From NCBI GenBank assembly GCA_002398405.1, contig DGYN01000096.1, forward strand, positions 1-14,438: a stretch of 14,438 nucleotides of DNA, in the 5' to 3' direction. Positions 7,230-13,300 of the stretch are shown here, one piece after another. The notes beneath the pieces were generated by a model. It was not told where the DNA came from. It was given only the letters and a program-made list of their open reading frames with translations, and searched no databases. A program made the position numbers and the translations under genes. Origin of the DNA: Caulobacteraceae bacterium UBA5005. GTDB lineage: Bacteria; Pseudomonadota; Alphaproteobacteria; Caulobacterales; Caulobacteraceae. Positions within the stretch are counted from its first letter, which is position 1. Each line of letters starts with the position of its first letter.

Positions 7230-7634
7230 ATGGCGCTTCCCTATCACCTGGAGTCAACGCCCCCCGCCCCGACCCTGCTCGGCCGCGAAATCATCGCCGT
7301 CGATGCGGCCAAGGGCGAGGTCCGCATGAGCTTCCTGGCGAAGCCCGAATTCGCCAACCGCCATGGCTCGGTGCAGGGCGGCTTCATCTCGGCCATGCTG
7401 GATTCGGCGACCTCGGTGGCGGTGCTGGCGACCCTGCCTGAGAATCTGACCTCGGTGACCATGCGCCTGGAGACCGACTTCCTGAAACCCGCGCCCATTG
7501 GCCCCCTGTTCGCCACGGGCCGCACGATCGAGCGCACCGAGCGCGAGGCTGTCTCAGAAGGAACCCTCGAAGGTCCGGACGGAACGCTCTACGCCAGGGC
7601 GACAGCGCGCCTCAGAATCCGGCCGAGAGCCTAG
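7230..7634 (+). CDS. PaaI family (hotdog fold) thioesterase
   Basis: A 134-aa hotdog-fold acyl-CoA thioesterase of the PaaI/YdiI kind. The diagnostic segment FANRHGSVQGGFISAMLDSA (41-60) contains the conserved N43, the H45-G46 pair and the acidic residue D58 near the start of the long central helix, which in this family activates water for thioester cleavage. The strand LTSVTMRLETDFLKPAP follows, as expected, with the sheet closing at YARATARLRIR. It starts 33 bases after the SnoaL-like gene on the same strand with no terminator between, so it probably belongs to the TetR operon. Its TAG shares a CTAG with the stop of the convergent redoxin gene. The acyl-CoA substrate is unknown. Confidence 0.88.
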   Translation: MALPYHLESTPPAPTLLGREIIAVDAAKGEVRMSFLAKPEFANRHGSVQGGFISAMLDSATSVAVLATLPENLTSVTMRLETDFLKPAPIGPLFATGRTIERTEREAVSEGTLEGPDGTLYARATARLRIRPRA

Positions 7635-8242
7635 TACTCCACCGCGCAACCGTAGGGCCGCGTTTCCGCCACCCGCACGGCCTTGCCGGCCGCGATGTCG
7701 GCCATGGCTTCGCGGACGTGGTTGCGGGTCGCCTTGCCCTCGGCGAAGGCGTCGTCGTCGATGGCGCCCTGGTAGAGGAGCCTGCCGTCCTTGCCCACGA
7801 TGAAGAAGCTCGGCGTGGTCCGGGCGCCGTACAGCCGCCCGACCTTGCCGCCGTTGTCCAGAAGGAAGGCTGAGGGGCTCGCGCCCTCCTTGGTGGTCCG
7901 CGCCTGGGCCGCCTTGGGCGTCAGATAGCCGGGCTTCTTGGGCCGGCTCGTGTTCACCGAGTACCAGACGATGCCCTTGGCTTTCGCATCCCGCTGCAGG
8001 GTCTGGACGGTTTTGTCGTCGTACCGGGCCTGGGAGTAGGGACAGGCCGGGCTGGTCCACTCGAGGATCACCACCTTGCCCTTCTGGCCCTTCAGGCTGT
8101 GGCGCTTGCCGTCGGCGCCCGTGACCGAAAAGTCCGGCGCCTTGCCGGCGATTTCGACCCGGCCAAGCCCCTGGGCGAGCGCCGTCCCGGCCAGCAGGGT
8201 GGCGGTGGCGGCGATGATCAGGCCCTGGCGCATGCGATACAT
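7631..8242 (-). CDS. Secreted thioredoxin/peroxiredoxin-like (redoxin) protein
   Basis: A 203-aa exported thiol protein. I start it at the ATG 8242; a GTG at 8257 and an ATG at 8233 are in frame. A signal peptide (MYRMRQGLIIAATATLLAGTALA) ends near residue 23. The redoxin fold follows: GKAPDFSVTGADGK, the strand VVILEWTSPACPYS with the single nucleophilic cysteine C67 in place of a CxxC pair, and the TTPSFFIV loop with cis-Pro P144. A second cysteine, C199, sits in the C-terminal tail YGCAVEY and could resolve C67. The same two-cysteine layout occurs in the N-terminal domain of the neighbouring 677-aa fusion protein, so the two may share a redox partner. It lies downstream of that gene on the same strand, separated by a terminator. 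Peroxidase versus oxidoreductase activity is undecided. Confidence 0.85.
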   Translation of the reverse strand: MYRMRQGLIIAATATLLAGTALAQGLGRVEIAGKAPDFSVTGADGKRHSLKGQKGKVVILEWTSPACPYSQARYDDKTVQTLQRDAKAKGIVWYSVNTSRPKKPGYLTPKAAQARTTKEGASPSAFLLDNGGKVGRLYGARTTPSFFIVGKDGRLLYQGAIDDDAFAEGKATRNHVREAMADIAAGKAVRVAETRPYGCAVEY

Positions 8243-8264
8243 ATGAGCGGTTCTCACAAAGAAA

Positions 8265-8292
8265 GAAGGCCGGCGGAGGTCCGCCGGCCTTC
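8265..8292 (-). terminator. Intrinsic terminator after the multidomain copper/heme protein gene
   Basis: GAAGGCCGGCGG (8265-8276) pairs perfectly over 12 bp with CCGCCGGCCTTC (8281-8292), loop AGGT. Read on the minus strand it follows the gene ending at 8317 and is trailed by TTTCTTT (8264 downward), a usable U-tract. It would reduce or stop read-through into the redoxin gene at 7631-8242. Confidence 0.75.
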
Positions 8293-8316
8293 AAACTCGT
8301 AACAGTCGCCTCCGCC

Positions 8317-10350
8317 CTAGTTGGCGGCGGCCCGGCGCCCGCCGCGCAGGGCGGCCTGAGCGGCGACAAGTTCGGCCTGGTCGAGACCGCCGTCCTTGTT
8401 TGCGTCGATCATGGCGAAGGCGCCGCGAAGCTGGTTGCCCGCCCCGCCGCGAAGTTCGGCCATCTCGATCTTGCCGTTGATGTTATCGTCCATCATGCCG
8501 ATCTGCTGGCTTTGGCTGAGCGCGGCCTGATAGTCGGGTTTCTGGTTATCGGTGGTCTCGTCCACCCAGCGATAGCGCAGGGCGGTGAAGAACATCTCCT
8601 CGAAGGACTGATCGCCCCAGGTCACGACCTTGTTCGGATCCGGGTTGGCCGGATTGCGCTTGGAGTTGTCGTAGACATAGGTCGCGATGAGTTTCGACCC
8701 CGCCGGCACGCGGACCGGGGTGTCGAACTCATAGCCCCGCTGCCAGTTGAAATCGTACTTCGGCAGGGCCAGCAGCAGCTTCCTGGTGCCGTCCGGATAC
8801 TCGATGTGCAGGTCGGACGAGTGCCCGCGATAGTGGGCGTGCGGGAAGGCCGAATAGAGAATCGCGTCCTTGGGGAAGGTCAGATAGGCGACCTCCCTGT
8901 GGCGCGGCGTATTGGCCGGAATGGTGATGGTGGCGTCGAGGATGGTCACCCCGCGCATCATCATCTTGGGCTTTTGGCCATTCTTATAGAAGTAGAGCGC
9001 GACCTGGCTCTTGTCGGTCGCCTCCTTGCCGAACGGCGTATAGTGGTTTTGGAAGCCCACCGCGCCGCCAGCCGGCAGCCAGGTGCCGACGTCCTTGGGC
9101 CAGATGGTGCTTTCCGCGCCTACGGCATAGCCGCCGACCGAGGCGCCCCAGCGGCTTTCATTGACCTGGGAAGTGGTCGGAACCTGATCCATGTAGCCGG
9201 TCAGGATGTGGTGCACGCCCTGGCGTTCACCGACCTTGATGGTCGAGGCGCGGATCCAACGGCCTTCGGTGAGCGGATTGGCCACCCAGGGACGCTGATA
9301 CTCCACAATACCCGTGGCGGGGATCTTGTAAGCCGGCACGTCGAGCACGAGGTCGGGCTTGCCGAGCTCCCACTCCGGCGCCTGCCATTTGACGGAGGCA
9401 AGCGGGTCGGCGCCCGAACCGCGCGGCGAGCCGGCTTCGATCCAATGGACCAGTTGCTTGAGCTGCGTCGCCGAAAGGCTCTTGTCGTCGTGCCACTTGC
9501 CGACGCTCGGGTCGGCGTGGAACGGCGGCATGCGGTCGAGGCGGAGGGTCTCACGGATCATCGGCGAGAAGGCTTTGACCTTTTCATAGCTGGTCAGTTC
9601 CATCGGTCCGATGCCGCCGGGCTGGTGACACTCGGCGCACTTGTCGCGGATGATCGGCGCCACGACACGCGAATAGGAGATGCGGGCGTGCTGCTCGCGC
9701 TTGTCGCGCTCTTCGAAATTCACCAGGCAGCCGATGCTTTCACGGTCGGCCATGGTCACGCGGGCGGTCCCGCCGGTCAGGCTGTCGATGGCGTCCTTGG
9801 CCCAGGTCTCGGTGGCCGCGGCCTTCTGGCGCTCGTAGGTGACGCGGTCGTCGATCGGGCCGCGGTAGACGATCTTCCAGGTCTTGGGATCGATGACAAA
9901 CACTGTGGCGGTGCGGGTGACGCCCAGCTGCTCGCCGACCAGCTGATTGACGTCCAGGAGGATCGGCATGTTGTAGCCGAACTCCTTGGCCTCAGCGATG
10001 ATCGCCTCGCGGGTGTCGTGGCCGGACGAGTTCAGCATGGCGAACTCGACACCCTTGCCGGCGTAGGCCTTCTGCATCTCATTCACCGCCACCGCGATGT
10101 TGCGCGACACCGGGCAGCCGTTCATCTGGGTGATCAGGACGACGGCCTTGGCGTCCTTCAGCTGATAGAGCTCAAAGGCGTCGAGGGTCTGGTCGGCCAG
10201 GCGGAAGTTATCGACCTTGGCCGGCATAGGCGCATGCTCGTCAGCGGCAGCGACCGCCGTGCTCAAACCCGCCATGCTGAAACCGGCGTAACCCATGCCC
10301 AGAACCGCCGCCGCGGCGACCCCCGCGGCCAACATCCTTGCTGGTGACAT
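8317..10350 (-). CDS. Redoxin - cytochrome c - PHM-like copper monooxygenase - EF-hand fusion protein
   Basis: A 677-aa exported multidomain protein. A signal sequence covers residues 1-36. Residues about 45-210 are a redoxin domain with a lone cysteine in NGCPVSRN (C79) and a second in SIGCLVNF (C208). Residues about 225-310 form a cytochrome c-like domain with one heme site, CAECH (238-242), and Met250 or Met274 (RMPPFHAD) as possible axial ligand. Residues about 325-600 resemble the type II copper monooxygenases of the PHM/DBM family: the HH pair 380-381 (GVHHILTGYM) and H436 (QNHYTPFG) match the CuH site; the HAH of H504/H506 (FPHAHYRGH) and M586 (WGDQSFEEM) match the CuM site. Two EF-hand loops end the protein (DDNINGKIEMAE at 621, DANKDGGLDQAE at 649). 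AGGAGGAA (10354-10361) precedes the ATG. Substrate is unknown; it may oxidise a small molecule or peptide in the periplasm. Confidence 0.85.
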   Translation of the reverse strand: MSPARMLAAGVAAAAVLGMGYAGFSMAGLSTAVAAADEHAPMPAKVDNFRLADQTLDAFELYQLKDAKAVVLITQMNGCPVSRNIAVAVNEMQKAYAGKGVEFAMLNSSGHDTREAIIAEAKEFGYNMPILLDVNQLVGEQLGVTRTATVFVIDPKTWKIVYRGPIDDRVTYERQKAAATETWAKDAIDSLTGGTARVTMADRESIGCLVNFEERDKREQHARISYSRVVAPIIRDKCAECHQPGGIGPMELTSYEKVKAFSPMIRETLRLDRMPPFHADPSVGKWHDDKSLSATQLKQLVHWIEAGSPRGSGADPLASVKWQAPEWELGKPDLVLDVPAYKIPATGIVEYQRPWVANPLTEGRWIRASTIKVGERQGVHHILTGYMDQVPTTSQVNESRWGASVGGYAVGAESTIWPKDVGTWLPAGGAVGFQNHYTPFGKEATDKSQVALYFYKNGQKPKMMMRGVTILDATITIPANTPRHREVAYLTFPKDAILYSAFPHAHYRGHSSDLHIEYPDGTRKLLLALPKYDFNWQRGYEFDTPVRVPAGSKLIATYVYDNSKRNPANPDPNKVVTWGDQSFEEMFFTALRYRWVDETTDNQKPDYQAALSQSQQIGMMDDNINGKIEMAELRGGAGNQLRGAFAMIDANKDGGLDQAELVAAQAALRGGRRAAAN

Positions 10351-10398
10351 GTTCTTCCTCCTGCGCGCATCGTCGGCGCTTTGGGCGCGCCTCGGTTA

Positions 10399-10415
10399 TG
10401 ATCGATATTCAATCA
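10399..10415. promoter_or_regulatory. Imperfect 17-bp palindrome upstream of the copper/heme fusion gene
   Basis: TGATCGATATTCAATCA is an inverted repeat with a single mismatched pair around a three-base centre. It lies 49-65 bases upstream of the ATG at 10350, in an AT-rich stretch where the promoter must be. A second short symmetric element, GAAAAG/CTTTTC (10435-10440 and 10447-10452), lies further upstream. These are candidate operator sites; I recognise no specific regulator and see no convincing -35/-10 pair. Confidence 0.35.
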
Positions 10416-10487
10416 CAAAAGAGCACAGCCGTATAGAAAAGGCTGAGCTTTTCCGAATTTTGGCAGGGTGACGTACGGGAAACTTAT

Positions 10488-10508
10488 GCCTGCAAAAATA
10501 GTGCAGGC
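10488..10508 (-). terminator. Hairpin after the lytic transglycosylase gene
   Basis: GCCTGCA (10488-10494) and TGCAGGC (10502-10508) pair perfectly around a seven-base loop. On the minus strand this lies 24 bases beyond the stop at 10532, but the following sequence (ATAAGTTT) has only a weak U-tract, so it is a possible rather than clear terminator. Confidence 0.4.
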
Positions 10509-10531
10509 CTGCATCTAACCGCGCAAGTCTT

Positions 10532-11329
10532 TCATCCGCCTCGGTTCTTGGCGTAGGCGGCGGCGCGCAGCATTGCCGCGTTCATCACCGATCCGGTGAG
10601 GCTATCGGCATCCTGTGAGCCGCGCAGCACGAGGTCGATGAGTTCCTGCTGCTGTTCGATGCGGTCGAGTCGGCGGGCCGAGGCGTATTCGATGAAGGCT
10701 GTCTGATCGGGGCGGGCGCCGGCCGCGCCGCCGGCCTGGTTCGAGGTGAGGTTGGCGTAGACTTCGCTCACCGTAGCCGCCCGGCCGCCGCGATAGAAGA
10801 TCGAGGGATTGGCCCGGGCCGCGTCGGGAAACAGGGCCGGCGCGGAGGCGGCCGGATTGGCGGCCTTGGCCTGGATCAGGCGGGCCGAACCTTGCGGCCC
10901 CAGGAAGTGCGCGACGTAGAGCTCACCGCCGGTAGGTTCTCGTCCCACACGGCCACGCAGATAAGCCGCATTATCAGACGTAAGTTCACCGGCCATCAGA
11001 GAGGCGGCGCGCGGATCGAGACGCAGGTCCATCACGGCCTTCTTGGCCTCTGACCCCGCCACCCGGTAGCGACCGTCGGAACCTCTATCGATCATGGCCG
11101 CATAGCGTGCGTAACCGTGTTTGGCGCCATGCGATTTGACAGTCGCGAGCCAGGTCTGATCGACAAACTGGAAAAGCCCCGAGGCGCTGGAGGACGACGC
11201 CTTGGCGGCGGGGTTGAGACCGCTCTCGCGCTTGGCCGTGCCCATAAGAAAGCCAAAGTCGACGCCGGTCACCGCCGACGCGCGCTGTATGGCGGCCTGA
11301 ACGACGCTCTTGATGGACTCCACGGGCAT
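10532..11329 (-). CDS. Lytic transglycosylase (SLT) domain protein
   Basis: A 265-aa protein with a soluble lytic transglycosylase domain at residues about 5-80, cleaving the MurNAc-GlcNAc bond of peptidoglycan. The block FLMGTAKRESGLNP carries the catalytic glutamate E35 with the typical ES-x-NP context, followed by SASGLFQFVDQTW, the GLFQ motif. A second conserved block, PTGGELYVAHFLGPQG (residues about 150-165), is common to alphaproteobacterial relatives. The C-terminal hundred residues are low complexity then helical. No signal peptide or membrane helix is seen at the N-terminus, so a cell-wall role would need another export route, such as a flagellar or other secretion apparatus, or a start codon I cannot see. 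No ribosome site precedes the ATG at 11329. The gene is divergent from tonB-like 11515-12246. Confidence 0.85.
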   Translation of the reverse strand: MPVESIKSVVQAAIQRASAVTGVDFGFLMGTAKRESGLNPAAKASSSSASGLFQFVDQTWLATVKSHGAKHGYARYAAMIDRGSDGRYRVAGSEAKKAVMDLRLDPRAASLMAGELTSDNAAYLRGRVGREPTGGELYVAHFLGPQGSARLIQAKAANPAASAPALFPDAARANPSIFYRGGRAATVSEVYANLTSNQAGGAAGARPDQTAFIEYASARRLDRIEQQQELIDLVLRGSQDADSLTGSVMNAAMLRAAAYAKNRGG

Positions 11330-11348
11330 GGGCGCAAGGTCGCGATTT

Positions 11349-11356
11349 ATGGTTAA
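11349..11356 (-). promoter_or_regulatory. TTAACCAT, CtrA-like half-site
   Basis: The minus strand reads TTAACCAT at 11356-11349, the common extended half of CtrA sites, in the intergenic region before the lytic transglycosylase gene. The partner half at N7 spacing is absent. It lies only 20-27 bases from the ATG, too close for a standard -35 position unless the start is further downstream, so it may be a repressor site or chance. Confidence 0.25.
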
Positions 11357-11514
11357 TGAATTGATATGTTGCTATACCGCTACATTTTCCGCCGACCCCG
11401 CGACATGATGAAATATCTTTGCAATAAATGCTTGACGCCTGGCGCGGCTGGGGCCACCTTTTCCCTATAAGCGCCATAGGATTTCAAAAGGCGCGCTGGT
11501 TTGGAGGCTACGCC

Positions 11515-12246
11515 ATGACGGCCATCCATCTTGGCCCTCAACACGACAATCTATCGCGGCTCTATGACCCGCCGGAGCCGAGGCTGCTGATGACGCCCCG
11601 CACCCTGGGCGCATTTACCGCGGTCGCCCTGCTTTATGCCGGCGGCGGCATGCTGATGAACCTGGCCGGCGTCCAGTTCAAAATTCCCAAGATTTTTGAA
11701 CCGCCGCCCGTGGTCTTCGAGGCGCCGCCGCCGTTGACCCCCGTCACCGTCGTCAAGACGCTTCCCGTAACGCTGGCCAAGGCCACCCCGGACCCCATCG
11801 TTCCCACCCCGGATGAGCCCGTGTCGAACGCGACCGAGATCATGCCGGCAAACACCGAGACCATTTCCCTCCCGGCGGCGCCAGCGGCCGAAGCAACCCC
11901 CACGCCGGCCCCTGCTCCAGCGACCGCGATTGAACCGGCCGCTCCGCCCTCGATCCGCAACCCCTCCTGGCTGACCAAGCCGACCGCCGACCAGCTGGCC
12001 CGGGTTTATCCAAGGCGCGCTGTGGACCGCGGCCTATCGGGGGCGGTAACCCTGGATTGCCGCGTCACCGCGGCCGGTACGGTGGAGGCCTGCCGGGTGC
12101 TCACCGAATCCCCCAAGGGCCTTGGCTTTGGCGACGCGGCCCTGTCCGCCACCCGCTATTTCCGGATGAGCCCGCGCACCGTCGGGGGCGAGCCGGTGGA
12201 GGGCGCCAAGGTGCGCATCCCCATGGGCTTTATGCTCGAGCCCTAG
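11515..12246 (+). CDS. tonB: Energy transducer TonB
   Basis: A 243-aa inner-membrane protein that passes proton-motive energy from ExbB/ExbD to outer-membrane receptors. The ATG at 11515 is preceded by GGAGG (11503-11507) with seven-base spacing; an open frame from 11428 has no such site. A cytoplasmic leader of about 28 residues precedes one membrane helix (about 30-50, TLGAFTAVALLYAGGGMLMNL). A proline-rich periplasmic spacer runs from about 54 to 150 (EPPPVV, PPPLTP, PAPAPA). The C-terminal TonB domain runs from about 155 to 240 with YPRRAVDRGLSGAVTLDCRV, where the YP...A...G-G pattern is diagnostic. Cysteines C182 and C193 could form a disulphide. No exbB, exbD or receptor gene is adjacent; multiple tonB paralogues are usual in Caulobacterales. 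Confidence 0.88.
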   Translation: MTAIHLGPQHDNLSRLYDPPEPRLLMTPRTLGAFTAVALLYAGGGMLMNLAGVQFKIPKIFEPPPVVFEAPPPLTPVTVVKTLPVTLAKATPDPIVPTPDEPVSNATEIMPANTETISLPAAPAAEATPTPAPAPATAIEPAAPPSIRNPSWLTKPTADQLARVYPRRAVDRGLSGAVTLDCRVTAAGTVEACRVLTESPKGLGFGDAALSATRYFRMSPRTVGGEPVEGAKVRIPMGFMLEP

Positions 12247-12565
12247 ATCATCATCCGCTCAGGTCGCCCCCTTCTCGTCATCGTTGAAGGCGCCACAGCA
12301 AGACGCCGACAATGGCGCTGAGTGCGCGGTCCGATTGGCCAGCGAAATGGGTCCCGTGGCTCCACCTGTCGAGGGCCTTGGGTGCGTGAAGAAAGGCGCC
12401 ACAGTTGCCGACAATCGAGAAGCAACGGACAAGGCTGTGAAGCTCGTGCGCAGTCAATTGGTCGAGTTTCCGAAGTAGCCCCGCGCATGATGCACAAGAG
12501 AGTCTCTATCGCTATAAGCGCAATCCTATTTGCTCAGCTATTCTTGCCGGGTCGTGGAGCACGCA
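12247..12565. other. Gene-poor stretch between tonB and the methyltransferase gene
   Basis: No confident gene is found in these 319 bases. The best candidate is a short minus-strand frame at 12278-12457, listed separately. Two imperfect direct repeats are present: AGGCGCCACAG followed by GCCGACAAT at 12288-12313 and again at 12394-12415. No terminator is obvious after tonB. Base composition is more even than in the flanking genes. Confidence 0.5.
12278..12457 (-). pseudogene. Possible small or broken gene, unknown function
   Basis: The minus strand is open from an in-frame TAG at 12506-12508 down to TGA at 12278-12280. From a TTG at 12457 it would give 59 residues, including CGAFLHAPKALDRWSHG and a hydrophobic end SAIVGVLLWRLQR. 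This reads more like protein than the plus-strand frame on the same codon boundaries. There is no ATG, GTG or ribosome site, so it could be the C-terminal remnant of a decayed gene. I do not recognise a family. Confidence 0.25.
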
Positions 12566-13069
12566 ATGTCGAAAGCTGTTGCCGTCTTGGGCTCCGCCCT
12601 GTTCTTCGTTATTGCGCCATTGGGGCTGGCAGGCCTCGTCCCTTGGTGGGTCACCCAGTGGGAATTTCGGCCAGCTTTTTTAGGCGTCGGTCTAACCCGC
12701 ATCCTCGGCGGCATTTTGATCATCGTCGGAGCGCCCGGAGTTGTGGATTCATTTGCTCGTTTTGCACTGGAGGGGGTGGGGACACCCGCCCCTATCGCGC
12801 CGACGCAACAGCTCGTCGTGACCGGCCTATATCGCTACGTGCGAAATCCGATCTACATCGCGGTCGTCACCGTCATTTTTGGTCAGGCGTTGTTGTTTGG
12901 TGACGGGCGTCTGCTCTGGTACGGCGCGCTACTCTGGCTTTTTTTTCATATTTGGGTGGTGGTGTTGGAAGAACCGACGCTCAAGCAAACGTTCGGCGCG
13001 GAGTACGAGAGTTTTCGAACCAATGTACCGCGCTGGATCCCGCGGTTGACGCCATGGCGAGCCGCGTAA
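12566..13069 (+). CDS. Isoprenylcysteine carboxyl methyltransferase / PEMT-like membrane methyltransferase
   Basis: A 167-aa integral membrane protein with about four hydrophobic helices (roughly 5-24, 38-60, 97-112 and 117-134). The block VTGLYRYVRNPIY (85-97) and the distal EEPTLKQTFGAEYESFRTNV (135-154) are the two S-adenosylmethionine-binding signatures of the ICMT/PEMT (isoprenylcysteine and phosphatidylethanolamine methyltransferase-like) superfamily. Bacterial members methylate lipids or small molecules; the acceptor here is unknown. The ATG at 12566 has GGAG (12556-12559) six bases upstream, better than the earlier in-frame TTG at 12530. Codon use is less GC-biased than in neighbouring genes (many third-position T/A, a run of eight T near 12941), and the gene stands alone among poorly coding DNA, which hints at recent acquisition. 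Confidence 0.85.
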   Translation: MSKAVAVLGSALFFVIAPLGLAGLVPWWVTQWEFRPAFLGVGLTRILGGILIIVGAPGVVDSFARFALEGVGTPAPIAPTQQLVVTGLYRYVRNPIYIAVVTVIFGQALLFGDGRLLWYGALLWLFFHIWVVVLEEPTLKQTFGAEYESFRTNVPRWIPRLTPWRAA

Positions 13070-13132
13070 CGGAATCGCCGCAAACGGCTCGATACCGACT
13101 GCAACACACCGTGCGAGCCGACGAGGCTCGGC

Positions 13133-13300
13133 ATGCGCGCCGAGCGGCCTTACCCCAAAGAGTTCACTACCTTAGCCGCCAGGCCGAAATGCCGCATGGG
13201 CCGGGCAACTGCTCCGCGCCGTGGCATGACGGTCGCGCGCGACGCGAAGCAGCTCGCCTGTGCACTGACCTTCAAGACGCTGGTTGCGCACCTGGATTAG
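13133..13300 (+). CDS. Candidate small ORF, unknown function
   Basis: An ATG at 13133 with GAGG (13123-13126) six bases upstream opens a 55-residue frame (MRAERPYPKEFTTLAARP and ending ALTFKTLVAHLD). Third-position GC is high, as expected for coding DNA here. It ends convergent with the thiO-like gene, overlapping by four bases (13297-13300). I recognise no family; it may be the tail of a decayed gene or chance. It is the only support for coding in 13070-13296. Confidence 0.22.
   Translation: MRAERPYPKEFTTLAARPKCRMGRATAPRRGMTVARDAKQLACALTFKTLVAHLD

Noticed and set aside
8512..10347. 611-codon plus-strand open frame antisense to the copper/heme fusion
   Set aside because: The minus-strand reading has signal peptide, CxxCH, copper ligands and EF-hands; the plus-strand product is compositionally biased and antisense-derived.
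11432..11471. TTGACG (11432-11437) with TATAAG (11466-11471) as a tonB promoter
   Set aside because: The spacing is 28 bases, too long for a sigma-70 promoter; no better -10 is found at 16-18 bases.
12284..12478. 64-codon plus-strand frame after tonB
   Set aside because: It starts at TTG without a ribosome site and is the exact antisense of the more protein-like minus-strand frame.
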